A stretch of DNA of 64,000 bases from Oopsacas minuta (Eukaryota; Porifera; Hexactinellida; Lyssacinosida; Leucopsacidae). The notes beneath the pieces were generated by a model. It made no database searches and was not told the DNA's origin. It saw only the letters and a list, made by a program, of their open reading frames with translations. The position numbers and the translations under genes are program-made. Positions 1 to 11,691 of the stretch are shown here, one piece after another; position 1 is the first letter of the stretch, and the number at the start of each line of letters is the position of its first letter. The stretch spans positions 248,001-312,000 of the forward strand of contig JAKMXF010000316.1 of the NCBI GenBank assembly GCA_024704765.1. Direction: 5' to 3'.

Positions 1-2458
1 CTGAAATAGCTTAAGTCATATATATAATGAATGTATAAACATAGAATACAGCAGTAAAGTCCTACATTTGATTGACCACAAAAATAGAAATACTTAACCA
101 TATCATGTGATATTTTACATATTGCTCATTGAATATATCTAGAATCTAATTCATAATTCAAAATGGTATAAATAGAAAGATTTTGGGCCTAATGCACCCT
201 AGTAGCTCACCGTGTGCTAATGGAGCACATTTATCACTTGAGTAAAGGTTTCATATAAGATATTCATATATTATTTCACAACTTAGTGAGATGGATCAGT
301 GGCATAGCAGACCGGGCTGGTTGCGTGAGTCAGGAACCAGCCCGATCCCCCAAGTACCCCAGTTCGTGCTATATATTGTGATCTATATGGGAATTGATAA
401 TAACTTTGCTCATGTATGGGCATTTTGACATTTAGACTTGTTAAATACGTACAATGACTAATTTTGTCAAATATGGTGATGTAATTCCATAATTTTTCAA
501 ACTGTGCCTTGACAAACGTAATCTAAGTCCAACTACCAGATTGAGAAACGGTCGCAGAGTATTCATTTCTCTCACAACACTACCGCAACAAACACTTAGA
601 TCCATTAGATCTTGGACCATGAATGCAGACCTGTGCATCACAAAAGCTCTGGTTACGCCAATGAGATGGATATCAAAGAGAATATCTATCGAATAAACCA
701 GTTATAGATTTTGGGAACCTGGTATAAGTGCTGAAATTAGTCGACAATCAAGAGATAATGTAATATTTAACGAAAGGCTGAGGGTTAAATTGGAGCTGAA
801 TTCGCAACCTTGATAATCCGAACTCGTTGGATCCTGTAATAAGAGTTCTGATAATAGATGTCGTTGAGGCACAGTGGAAAAGGAAGTGGGGCCAGGGCAT
901 ATTCGGAAAATCGAGGTTGTACTGATTTCGGAGTCTGAAATTGTACAGATTTCGTCCCAAATCGTTAATTCCCAAATTTCATCAGTTTTATGGCATACTA
1001 CTAATATGAAGGGATAATACCCTCATAAGCTCTCAACATATGTAGCAAGTAAGATATCGAACTCCAGATAAATGGAAGGTATAATTCAAGTCCCTTAAGA
1101 TTCGATATAGCTATAGGATAATGTATAAAACAGTGATTATTTAGGTGGAAAGAGGCTTAATTTTTAGAATATTAGACGTTTGCTTCAATTATCTCAGTTG
1201 ATTTAACATGTCTTCAATGTAGAAATACATAAATTCATTATGAATGAACAAGTGTATTGGTTGTTGTGAAAACAAATATCTGCACATTTCTGTTGCTTGA
1301 AATTTGCGGTTTATCAGAATTGATCAAGATGTATTAGTGGAATTTCACTATGGTTACTTGGTAGGAACTTTTATTAGAGTTACTGAAATATGTACATTGA
1401 AGTATTAAATGTAAATATTATACTAAATTACATTAGCTTTGTGTTTGAATCTACAACCTTATAAACTTGATGACAATTTAAAGATAATTTTTCACGGCCA
1501 CATAATATTTGATGAAAATTGTTGTGGTGTTTCGTGGCGTGAACTCACAATGGTTAAAAAATAGATGTTGATAGTATATTTAAAAAATAATTTAACCTGC
1601 ACAAGTGCGCACGAAGTGGAAAATTACATATACTTGCATAGGACTAACAAAATATCTAAATAATACACTACATTAAATTTATTTGTAAAATCAATAATAG
1701 TGGTGATTCGAATGAGAAATTAGAGCTGAGCGGCATATACAGACCTGATATTTGTTAATCACTACCATTTTTCTTTAACTGATAGTGGATGATAAAGACT
1801 AACATATTTGAAAATGGAATATTTACACCAAACAAAATAAAGTATTTCACTGTCTAACCTCTCATTTGACAAGACATCATTTCATAACTTATTTGGTAAA
1901 TTGCAATAGTTTAGGGTGGAATTTCATACCGGAAACTAGAAATTATCCAAATTTCTATCTTGTTTGTAATAAAATTATTGAACAAGTGAGTTGCTAATAT
2001 CAAAAAATTATATGAGAATAAATATCATAGCTACAAATAATTTCAACATTGAAGATTGATGAATAAGAAACGTTAAACATGATTTCAAAGATGGTACAGT
2101 TGATAATATATATTCGACAATTACGCTAATAAATAACGCCACTTCGATCGGAAAAACCTTCACAAATGCAGCTAATGTGAATTCTTTCATATCAATAATA
2201 TATTTACATGGGTTCAAATAAATGAGTTTCTTATCATCGGCGATTATAGACTTTGTCTTAACTCGGCTATGCATGATTACACTTTAGTTCAGCAAAAGAT
2301 GCAACATTTTAAACTAAAAATACATTTAAAATCAGTAATTTTTCGGTAACTATTTCCTCTCAGCCTGAATTAATCGAAAATCAGAATAATTGTAGCTAAA
2401 TTTGTATGGTATCAAGTTCTCAATGTAATGTAATATCATCCCAAATTCGTTATCAATA
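1..2458. other. Stretch without recognisable gene
   Basis: AT-rich DNA with only short open frames, none of which resembles a protein I recognise. One GC-rich hairpin stands out at 314-343: a perfect 9-bp stem (GGGCTGGTT pairing with AACCAGCCC) around a 12-base loop, in otherwise AT-rich sequence. It could be a decayed tRNA-like or SINE fragment, but no clear pol III A/B box pair is visible. Confidence 0.5.
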
Positions 2459-2822
2459 ATGTGGTGGCTTTCAATAACATGACCACTCATAGGAGAGGAG
2501 GAATTGTCAAACTATTTCAACTCTAAACTGCAATATTTATGCTTCCGATCGCGAGTAAAATAGATATGTTGATATTACCTACTAAATTGACATCAGAGAA
2601 TTTGAAAAACTTGATTCAGAAAGAATGCCAGTATAAAATATTACCTGCCTTTTGATAACATGACAACTATTAAGAGTGGAGGAATTTGTGTTATCGATTG
2701 TTAAACTGCAATATTTATACTTCCGGTCGCGAGTAATATACATATGTGAATATTACCTACTAAATCGACACCAGAGAATGTGAAAAAATTGATTCAGAAA
2801 GAATGCTCTTATTTAATAATAC
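2459..2822 (+). repeat. Tandem duplication, unit about 180 bp
   Basis: Two head-to-tail copies lie at about 2459-2640 and 2641-2822. Both contain the same ordered blocks: ATAACATGAC, AAACTGCAATATTTAT, CTTCCG.TCGCGAGTAA, ATTACCTACTAAAT.GACA and GATTCAGAAAGAATGC. Corresponding blocks are offset by 178-181 bases. The copies differ by scattered substitutions and small indels, so the duplication is not recent. No coding function is evident. Confidence 0.75.
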
Positions 2823-3184
2823 CACACTATGCACTGAAAGATATGTCTGAAATGCAGAACATAAGATTCTTGGGGGAAGGACAACTTTCGAATAAATACG
2901 TTTCTACCGGGTATTGGGGCATTATCCTTAAGTTACTCAGCAGAGTTAAGCTACAATCATATTAATCATCTATTCGGCATGTTCTGCAATTTGAATCAAC
3001 TAAATTTTAAAAACTATTTCAAAAATCCCAAAGTATTATTGAGGTTTATCCAAAGGAATTTAATATTGATGAGCATATCCTGAATGCATGAACATTAAAT
3101 AATATCTTCAGATTGTGAATACGGAAGATTACTGTATTCTTCAACTGTATAGCACAATACATGCAACCAAGTTGATAACCATAT

Positions 3185-3466
3185 TTCTAAGTATTATTAG
3201 CGCATTCAGAATATTTCTCACCTTTATGATAACATCTTGGATGGGTGAGAGAATTTCTCATAACTGAAACAATTAAGAGTGATTTGAGGAACTCAATGAC
3301 AAAACAAAGACTAAATTCGCAAAGCCTCATGATTATTGAATATGAAATACTAGATAACATCGATTTTGATGATATGATAGATGATTTTGCAGGGCCGAAG
3401 CTGGTAAAATCCCAATCTGGATTTGTTGTAAAAGTAATTCCCCTTAGAATTAATGTAATTTCTTAA
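3185..3466 (+). pseudogene. hAT transposase C-terminal (dimerisation) remnant
   Basis: The frame opening at 3245 contains a segment of the form KSDLRNSMTKQRLNS followed by IEYEILDNIDFDDMIDDFA. This is the C-terminal signature of zinc-finger-MYM-type hAT transposases: an ERxFSxLxxIKxxLRxxM block, then a run ending in an acidic FxDxIDxFA tail. The preceding ERSFS-like block is only partly readable in another frame, so the gene is frameshifted. The rest of the transposase (N-terminal BED or MYM fingers, catalytic core) is not visible upstream. I read this as an old 3' fragment of a hAT element, inactive. Confidence 0.55.
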
Positions 3467-4850
3467 TCTGAGCATTTTTCGGGCGAAATAGGAGAAGTTG
3501 GTACTGGTGTCCAGGCTTACCAACACCTAAATACAGCAATGGGTAACTGGGGATAATTGCAATACAGTGGAGTATCTTGGAATTTCCTTGGTAGAAATCA
3601 TGCATCAGGGATCTGAGGGCATTGTATGCTAAGAGGGGTTCTTGCGGGATGCCTCTATGCAAAAACGCTAATTGAACCCCTGTTAGTTGCTTTTCTACTG
3701 TCAAGTAAACCTAATCTCAAAATATTTCTCTTAACAGCGCAGGACTCATTTTGTTTGGAATACATTTTAACAAACTATGTCCTTTGGTTGGTCATTGGCA
3801 AGAATCGAATATGCATAGATGCTGTATCCCTGACTGAAGATATAATCAGGGAGGTAATACCCTCTTGGTTAGTAAATCAACCCGAAGTTTTTCATTCGGC
3901 AAACTGAGACTAGAAATAGTTTTGAAAGCGTATTAGTGAGATAATTAATATTTTTCGCTACGAAACTATTCCTCTCAATAATTAAATTGAATTCTAATTA
4001 GCTCACGTGTATATTTTCTCATTCCAGCACTCCGATTAGCTGAATAAGATTATAATCCAAGCATAGGAGCCGAAAGTTGGGGGTTTGTGAGGGTATACAA
4101 CTAGAATTGACAGAGCGTATACCTCTACAATTCAAATAGGTACAACATACTGACAACAGGGAGTTTTTGCATTTGCATGTAGTTTCCATATTTCAGAAAC
4201 GCCCGTTTGTGGTAAATAGCTACTATCCATGTCCTTAAGTACATAATGATATCATCTTACCAATGAGAGGTAATAGTGAATATGTCCATATATGGCCATT
4301 AGACCCCGCAATAATCTTCATAGATATTATATACAATGATATTACAAGGTGAAGCCCAAAATCATAATGTAGTTGTAGGCATTAGGTAGAGTAGGTCCAA
4401 GATTATCAGCTAACTATCTTTAGATAAATCTAGATATGCGAGCGGATTATTCGCTCCTACATACATATAACTGAATAACTTACAAAAATATGACAATGAT
4501 AAGGATAAATCTGAAATCAGCGTAATAGATTACCCTAGTTTAGTCGTTGGAAGCAAATCTCTACACGGTTAAAATAGCTGTGAAAATGTTCTTCCAGGAT
4601 AATTTAATATAGAAATAGAAATCCAGAATTGGTCAAACGCATTACAGTCTCAAATTAATTCCACAAATAGAACAAAAGTACTTGCACACTCTAAATATAC
4701 ATTTCTAAAACATAGAAATAGGGAGAAAATTTGAAAATTCTCTAAGAACATATACCCAAAGAACTATTTGATTATGTTGGCTTTCATTATCCTGACTGGA
4801 TCGATGAATATATCTATAATTAGATATTTTCTATTTAGACTTACTCATTA
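3467..4850. other. Stretch with one unrecognised ORF
   Basis: The only notable frame is on the plus strand at 3626-3907 (93 residues). It has two hydrophobic runs, one near residues 15-27 and one near 48-58. It matches nothing I recognise and there is no supporting context, so it may be random. The rest is AT-rich with no gene. A short piece at 4671-4700 (AACAAAAGTACTTGCACAC) belongs to the interspersed repeat described at 6590-6669. Confidence 0.4.
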
Positions 4851-6180
4851 TCAGGGCGTTCAATAAGTATTGCGGGTCACGATATATCTTAGGAATTAGT
4901 CAAGTAATATATCTAACTTTCATATATTATAAGCCCATATAGTTAAACTCCAAAGACCGAAAGTTTCAAGCTTATTCAATACAAATTATGAATTTTTGGG
5001 ATAGTTACGTGTAGTCAATTTATACCCGCTGTTGAATTTATAGCTTCAAAGGATGATAATTTCAACCTCTAATGGCGAGCTTATATAGAGTTTCGCACAA
5101 TACTCAAGATCCAGTCCGTACAGATCTTCAGTGAGTTACAGGAAATATTGTGCGTGGATTGCCCTTCCAGATCTACTGTAGAGCGATGGGCTGCCCATTT
5201 AGATCTGGTGATGCTGATGTCACAGATTTGCCTCGATCTGGAAGACCGGTATCCGCCACCACTTCAGAGAATATCGCACTCATTGAAAGTATGGTCATGG
5301 AAGACAAGGCATTACTGTTAATCAGTTAAAACAAAGTATGGAGATTTCATCGGGAGCTATTCATACAATTCTAACGACTGAGCTTGGCTACCGATCGATT
5401 TGTGGGAAATGTGTCCCACATAAGCTCAGTGAGAATCAAAGGTTGGCACAACTGAATATTGCCAAGAAACTCTTGGAAACTTATGAGAACTGCGATTCTA
5501 GACGCCTAACAGAGATTATTACTGATGACGAGACGTGGGTGTACTATTCAACAACATATAGCAAGTATAGGAAGCGATCATGGGTGAGGGGCAACGAACA
5601 ACCGACGAAAATTCCTTGGCCCAACTTCAGAAAACCTAAGATTATGTATACCATCTTCCTCAGTAGTCATGGAATTGTCTTGCAATTACCTTGTGAGAGT
5701 GGCAAGGCTGTTACTGCTACTTTCTTTACAGAGCAAGTGCTTCCAAATCTGATAAAAACTATAGAAAAGTACCGCCCGAAAACGGAAACTCGAGGAATGA
5801 AGATTTTAATTGATAACGCCAGTTCCCATACAACTAAGCTTACCAAAAATTTATTGGATGTAGAAGGGTTAGAATTACTTCCCCAACGACCATACTCACC
5901 AGACCTAGCTCCGTGTGATTTTTGGCTATTACCCAAGCTTAAAATCTACCTTCAAGGCAAGATTTTAACACATTACAAGCACTCAGAACGGACCTGTACC
6001 AGTACTTCAAATCCATCCCGAATTAGAGTACAGAAATATGTTTTACATGTGGGTGGAAAGGTTAAATTTTGTGTATCAGTAGGAGGAGATTATTTTGAAT
6101 AAATAATATAGTGAATTAGTGTGTATAGTGTTTGTATCATATTCTATGATATCACTTGCAAGATTTATTGAACGCCCTAG
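4851..6180 (+). mobile_element. mariner element, full length (1.33 kb)
   Basis: The left end reads CAGGGCGTTCAATAAGTATT and the right end, reverse-complemented, reads TAGGGCGTTCAATAAATCTT. These are matched terminal inverted repeats of a mariner. TA dinucleotides flank both ends (4849-4850 and 6181-6182), as expected for the Tc1/mariner TA target duplication. The length of 1,330 bp is typical of mariner (about 1.3 kb). The internal gene is broken, so this copy is non-autonomous. Confidence 0.9.
5072..6102 (+). pseudogene. mariner transposase (D,D34D), disrupted
   Basis: A cut-and-paste transposase acting on its own TIRs. From about 5338 a long frame carries the complete catalytic core. It shows TDDETW (first Asp), ILIDNASSH (second Asp) and YSPDLAPCDFWL (third Asp), with exactly 34 residues between the second and third Asp, the mariner spacing. 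Upstream, the helix-turn-helix half is readable only in pieces. A frame with SRSTVERWAAH shifts into one with DLPRSGRPVSATTSENIA, and another shift precedes the catalytic frame. Near the C-terminus (about 5965-6040) another shift removes the usual end, and the frame then returns to VGGDYFE. There are therefore at least three or four frameshifts and the gene is inactive. I placed the start at the ATG at 5072 by analogy with mariner N-termini. Confidence 0.9.
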
Positions 6181-6589
6181 TAAATAGATAATGAGCGAAT
6201 AAATTATTCAATTGCAGATGCATAGAATGCTAATGAGGCTCATTAATTCTGTTAGCAGATTTGAAATACGCCAGTATGAATACCATGAATTGTTTAGACC
6301 AAATGAAATATTTTCGTTTTCATATACCTGCTACTATTGGCAGTATCGATAGAATATTGGCAAACTGCATGAAAATCTTTGAGATCTCTATACAGACTTG
6401 CAAGTATCACTAGTCGGAGATAAAGTCGATTCTTGCAACATTGTTTATTCAATTATGAAGTGGCGCATATTCCAAATACGTGTGCAAAGTGCGACTAGAA
6501 AATATTAAATTCGAAAGATATCCATAATATCAGTCAGGAAATGTAAACTGACATACTTAAATAGTTCTTTTGTGTATATTATCATATGA

Positions 6590-6669
6590 ATATTCAAATA
6601 TTTGCCGTATTCCTAGGATTTACAATAGTATGTTAGTTGTGTGCAAGTATTTTTGTTCGGTTAGTGTAG
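6590..6669 (-). repeat. Interspersed repeat end (GTGTGCAAGTACTT family)
   Basis: The terminal motif GTGTGCAAGTA.TTTTGTTCGG then TTAGTGTAG recurs in the window at 44046-44089 and 46055-46102 (same strand as here), and inverted at 4671-4700, 40041-40117 and 43212-43292. The sequence inward of the motif, TTGTAAATCCT followed by CGGCGAATATTTGAAT, is also shared. At least six copies in 64 kb mark it as an abundant interspersed repeat. The class is unknown; I see no open frame or clear TIR. Confidence 0.65.
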
Positions 6670-6729
6670 TTGTGTAATCCAATTAATTAGCATGCTGTAA
6701 TTAAACATGGCCAATAGAAAAATGGACTT

Positions 6730-7112
6730 ACGAGTGTTATCTTAGCAGCCGATTCAGCAACCGATTCAAATCCCCACTAAAACACCTTTATCTCAAAAGG
6801 TATGGGTTCTATTTGAAAAGAACCATACCAGTGTCAAGAAGAAAGTTGGTACATTTCATATCATCACTCATAATCGCCAAATTTTGCATGATGAGTAAGC
6901 AATTTTGCATTACATTTTGGTCGAGGTTTTTTATTAATATCTCCTGAAATAATTGTGATAATATCTTATCATTTTAATCATATTTACATCTTACTTGGTA
7001 CATTGTGTATGTCCAATTTGAAATTAAAATAATTATTTTGGAAAAAGTTATGAACGCCCGAACTTTACATAGGAATTACATAGACGACCAGTTTTTGCTT
7101 GATGATTTGTAT
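6730..7112 (+). repeat. Left long TIR of the MULE element
   Basis: It is the inverted partner of 16180-16565. It starts immediately after the 9-bp target duplication AATGGACTT (6721-6729). The match is continuous through CATAGACGACCAGTTT near 7079-7094 and then fades. Confidence 0.9.
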
Positions 7113-7463
7113 GCTTTGTAGCTATGTATTGATTACTTGAATATTCTTAGTGTAAATTTACTTATGATGACTAGATTCTTGAGGTCAAATGTATTCCTTC
7201 TCAATTATTAAGACCAGTTATGTCAGTTTAAATTTTTGAACTTAGTATTACGTAAATTAAGAATGTAATTTCAATCAACAAGCATTTGTAACACTGTAAT
7301 TGATTTATTTCGTTTCTCACAACCTTAATACTTTGATATTCTTCAACTTTATTATATTTCAACTTCATTTCTTCCATAAATTTTCTTCATACAACGGTCC
7401 TACTAAATTTCATTTCAATTCAGTCATGTGAGTATCTTTCTTAATTAATTTTGTAATGTTACA

Positions 7464-7647
7464 CAGTCAACTCCCGGTATATCGAACATGGATAATAAGA
7501 AATCCTCGCTATATCGAAGTCTGAGATTATAAAAATATATACTCACAAATAGTTAAAGAAACATAAATGTCATCGGTTATATTGAAATCCGCGTATATAG
7601 AAGTGATTATGGCGGTTCCTTGTTTCCGATATAAGGGGAGTTGACTG
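7464..7647. mobile_element. pogo/Tigger-type MITE, 184 bp
   Basis: The ends are CAGTCAACTCCCGGTATATCG and, reverse-complemented, CAGTCAACTCCCCTTATATCG. This is the CAGT..AA.TC terminus of pogo-type elements. TA follows the right end; the left flank reads CA, a probable mutation of TA. There is no coding capacity. It lies just inside the left TIR of the MULE, so it inserted into that element or was carried by it. Confidence 0.75.
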
Positions 7648-7940
7648 TAGTTATATGCAAATGTGTCAGAAAATTAGTCGTTCTTTTTGGCATAGATTGT
7701 GTTCTTACTTCCAACCATGACATCTCTGGAATAATTTGTAACTGCAATTACCCAACTGGGCTACAATGATTTTGATTAACTTAGGGTAGCCTTGGATAAC
7801 GGAGACAGGCGAAGGGCGAAGTCAGTATGGGGAAAGTTATCCATTCTCATATTCAATAAGAATAAGCCAAACACACGTGCTCCTCTCTACTTAAATGGAA
7901 ACTAAATCACAATCATTTTCAGGATTATGTAAAACAAAGT

Positions 7941-8765
7941 ATGGGAGGTAACAGCCGTAAGTTGAATAGCGATTCCGGTACTGATACATTCCAGTTGGCT
8001 GTAGAACACGTTAGCACCAGGTTAGATTCGGATAGTATTTATGTTAATAGTTTAGATCCTAGTATTATTAGTAGTAGTCAATTAGATACAAATTTTAGTG
8101 TAGATAGCTTGGAGTGGGAAGTGTCAAATTGCAAATTTTTGGGCTTATTGGCATCTGGTTGCGAACAACCTGAACTATATAGTTTCAAGAGTTCCCTGTC
8201 CTTTTCTCCTCCTCAGACTGAGGTCACCGATACCCTCTTTTGGACGTACATTGATTGTGATAATCTTCTATGGTTAGACGCACTGAAATTTTTAGGGTCA
8301 GAATTTCCTCGCATTAGTGGCGAATTCATGCTCATTAATGGGATAATCTATGAGGTGCAAAAATTTAATGAGTTTTTATATGAACACCTAAGAAACTTCA
8401 GGCTTGTTAAGAGAGATAGGTGCTTATTAGAAGCATGGATATTAGTTGGCAACATCAACTGTCGAATTTTGGATTTGTTTGGAAGTGCTTATCTCATTAT
8501 CACAGTTGCACAACTCGAGGAATTTCTTAACTTTGCTTTATCCATTCGAGAAAACATGGATCTAATATTTTCATTTCATCCAACTCTGTCAGAAAAACTA
8601 GGCACTGTTAACTCTTCAAATATTCCGTTGTTAGTTGATTCACATCTAAACATGTTATCTAAACTTGCATTTGATATTGACACTCAGAAACTAGTGTTCT
8701 CATCGATAAATATAACGTTAATCATGTGTCACTTGTCCCAACCCCAGATGATGGTGATATTCTGA
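7941..8765 (+). CDS. Unrecognised ORF inside the MULE (274 residues)
   Basis: The longest single frame in the MULE left half, beginning MGGNSRKLNSDSGTD. The first ~65 residues are rich in Ser and Asp and look disordered. The rest is a mixed hydrophobic, probably folded region with repeated Leu/Phe runs. I recognise no family. After the stop, an overlapping +1 frame continues with a plausible acidic sequence (VPTPDDGDILNEVIID) to about 8805, so the true product may be longer and frameshifted near 8700. It lies on the same strand and directly upstream of the transposase remnant, so it is either an accessory protein of the element or the N-terminal part of the transposase gene. Confidence 0.5.
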   Translation: MGGNSRKLNSDSGTDTFQLAVEHVSTRLDSDSIYVNSLDPSIISSSQLDTNFSVDSLEWEVSNCKFLGLLASGCEQPELYSFKSSLSFSPPQTEVTDTLFWTYIDCDNLLWLDALKFLGSEFPRISGEFMLINGIIYEVQKFNEFLYEHLRNFRLVKRDRCLLEAWILVGNINCRILDLFGSAYLIITVAQLEEFLNFALSIRENMDLIFSFHPTLSEKLGTVNSSNIPLLVDSHLNMLSKLAFDIDTQKLVFSSINITLIMCHLSQPQMMVIF

Positions 8766-8829
8766 ATGAAGTAATCATTGACGAGTCCAGCACTATGGAA
8801 CAAGGTATGGGTAGCTTTTACTTAAATTT

Positions 8830-9850
8830 ATAGAATGGGAAAATATTACTAGAATCGTGGGTGATCGTGTTATACTTCCAAAAGATTGGACTAACTTATT
8901 TAATTCCAAATTGGAAGGAATATTTCATTGTGCACTTTGTTTTAAATACCACAAAATAAACAAATCTAAAAGTAGAAACTGAACAGTTGTTCTTTAGAGC
9001 AAATGCAGAGTGAAAATTTCGCAATTGTTTTACGTTTACATTCATTATTAACAAGAATCCTCTTGAAAGTCACACTAATGATTGAATTATCGTGAATTAC
9101 ATAGTTTCTAGTATTATATCTGATTAACATTTAGACAATAATATTATTTACGCAAGAAATTTGTGTAATTCTATTAGGTTAAAAGTAGCAACACAAATAT
9201 CAAACACATCTGTAAGTAGATATTTCTATAATCAATTCGAGTCTACAAGAAAATAGAAATTTAGCGCTTAATTTCGGCAATCTAAATAAAATTAAAAGCG
9301 CTGCTGTATTAAGGAAGGCAAAATTTGATTCGTCAGGTTTACAGAGGTTCTCTAATGATAATTGGAGTGAATTGATTAGTTTACAACAGTATTATCGGAA
9401 TGCTATAGTGGGTAGTAATGTTAGAGGGTACATACAGTCATTAGGACATAACCCCTTTATTATTCATTTATATACTGAAGACCAAATTAAAATATTAAAA
9501 TGTTTTAAAGATAAAAACATAATTCTTCACCTAGATGCAACTGGCTCAATCATTCGAAAGATTGAACCTTCCCAGCACAAAGTATTTTATTATGCTCTCA
9601 CAGTACAACATCCAACTTGTTCTACCAGTCCCGTACCTCCGGCAGAGATGATCAGTTCTGGTCATACTAGCACTGAGATTAGTTAATTTCTACACAAATG
9701 GTATCTTGATGCAAAGAAAATATTAGGTTATAATATTAACATAGGACAAATTGAGATAGATTTCAGCTGGGCGTTAATTCAAAGTGTGTGTAATGCTTTT
9801 CTTAAATGTGACATCGATACATATCTTGATAAATGTTGGAATCGGATACC
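8830..9850 (+). pseudogene. MULE-type DDE transposase, truncated and broken
   Basis: The frame at about 9264-9686 runs through KAKFDSSGLQRFSND and GYIQSLGHNPF to LHLDATGSIIRKI (first catalytic Asp, codon 9534-9536) and SPVPPAEMISSGHTSTEIS. After one TAA (9684-9686) the same frame continues as FLHKWYLDAKKILGY and IEIDFSWALIQS (second Asp, codon 9759-9761), ending at LDKCWNRI. This order of motifs belongs to a multi-copy transposase family known from arthropod and cnidarian genomes. A zinc-binding-like piece (CALCFKYH) lies upstream near 8935 in a shifted frame. The third acidic residue and the whole C-terminus are missing because the gene stops at the inverted motif at 9846. Inactive. Confidence 0.7.
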
Positions 9851-10241
9851 GACAATTCGCACCACGACAATTCGCACCTAATTTAACATGATATTAGTTA
9901 ATTAATTTAATCTAAGTACACGTTAATAATCAATTTTCTAATAATTATTTCTGCACACGGAAAGTCTTAATTGGATAGATAATTCTAATTTTAGATGACA
10001 TGATTCCATGAATCCATTTAATGATATGAATTCCAAAGATTGTTATAGTAAGTATTAAGTAAACACACACGAAGTAAATACTCTTAGGGCAATATTTGGT
10101 AAAGAGGAATGTAGCAAACAGGGTGTGATCACTTGTGATATTTGCAATCCTCGGACATAAATAGAAAATGATCTAGTTCTAACCCAGATTCGTTTGCTCA
10201 TTACAATCATCACAATATATCTTTGAAATTATAACTTCACA

Positions 10242-11691
10242 ATGACGGAACCTCTCGATCAGCCGACCTTTAGGCTGACCAAGTCACAAAGAGGAGGAGA
10301 CAAGCTGTTGGAGGATGGATATTCATTTGGAGTGCAGAGGAGAGTTGGAGATGTGACGCATTGGTTGTGTGAGCAAAGAGGAGTCTGCAAAGCTAGAGTT
10401 CATACCAAAGGGATGGTGATAGTCAAGCGCACGAATGGGCACTCCCATGGGCCTGACGAGCAGGCAGCGGACTGTTGTGAAGCGAAGGCAGGCATGATGA
10501 GGAAAGCACGGGAGTCCCAGGATGGCACAGACCACATAGTGAGCGAGAGTTTGCTAACAGCATCAGAGGGTACTGCTGCTAAACTCCCCAAACTAGACAA
10601 CCTGAAGCGGACGATGCAACGCCAACGTGCTAGTGTACTTGCAGCTCCAGCACAAGCCTACCACTCTAGCAGAGCTAGCTCTACCAGCAGTCTACCAGCA
10701 GACAGCCAAGGGAGAACAGTTCTTACTCTACGACTCTGGTGCAGACGATGTACACAGATTCCTCATCTTCGGGACACAACACAACCTCGGGATGCTACGA
10801 CGAAGCAAGATCTGGCTAGCTGATGGCACCTTCAAGACGGCACCTCCCCTCTTCGTCCAGGTGTATGTGGTGCATAGACTCCGTGGAGGAGATGATTCTA
10901 TGAAGACCGGTCATCTGTTACCGAGCCTGTTCGTGCTACTGCCCAACAAGACGGAGGCTGCCTACCTGAGGATGTGGGAACAGATCCGCCTACTATGTCC
11001 ACTTGCCCAGCCTCAACAGATGCTCCTGAACTTTGAGAAGGGCGCGATTACCAGCTTTGAGCATGTCTGGCCTAACACAGTAGTGAAGTGCTGCTTCTTC
11101 CACCTCACACAGAATATCTGGCGACATGTGCAGTCTGTAGGGCTGCAGTCTGCCCACACACATGACGAAGAGTTGGCTATGCGCATCCAGAGGATACCAG
11201 CCCTTGCTTTTGCCCGACCAGCAGACGTACCCGATCTGTTTGATCAAGTGGCAATGGACCTCCCCCTTACGCCTGAGATAGACGAACTAGTCGACTACTT
11301 TGAGAGGATGTATATCGGTCGCATGCTAGCCAGCGGATACCATGTAGCGGCGACGTTCCCCATTGACCTGTGGCATTACCACTTCAGCACGCCCTTCGGA
11401 CTCCCCCGTACAACCAACGCCGTAGAGGCATGGCACCGCAGCTTCAATGCCACTGTCGGCTGCCATCACCCTACCATATGGAAGTTCTTCCTCTCTCTCA
11501 AGCGTGAGTAGGGCCTAGTGGAGGTGCGGCATACCAACTACCTCGTTGGCAAGCCACCAACCAAGCGGAGGCGGTCCCAACAGAGTGAGGAAGCGTTGAA
11601 GACTCTAGTTCGTGAATATTATTCTCCAGATCGTTCTAAAATGGAGTTCTTGCAGGGTGTAGCATATCATTTCAGCCTGGGAGCCGATTAA
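10242..11691 (+). pseudogene. FLYWCH-MULE transposase, copy 1
   Basis: Codes for an N-terminal FLYWCH zinc finger (residues ~10-65: LTKSQRGGDKLLEDGYSF, then WLCEQRGVCKAR and NGHSHGP) followed by a MULE transposase domain. The halves are in different frames: an extra A near 10654 shifts the 10242 frame into the 10627 frame. In the second part LADGTF carries the first Asp. The second acidic site reads LLNFEKG (codon 11029-11031), with Asn where copy 2 has Asp. CCFFHLTQNIW and TTNAVEAWHRS (third acid, Glu) follow. A TAG at 11509-11511 interrupts the reading, but homologous sequence continues to about 11691 (GKPPTKRRRSQQSEEAL). Catalytically dead on at least three counts. Confidence 0.85.

Noticed and set aside
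290-350. tRNA or tRNA-derived SINE
   Set aside because: The GC-rich hairpin is real, but A and B boxes, cloverleaf pairing and a tail are not convincing.
8803-8833. Possible intron (GTATGG...TTATAG) in the MULE left half
   Set aside because: It would be about 29 bases, too short for a normal intron.
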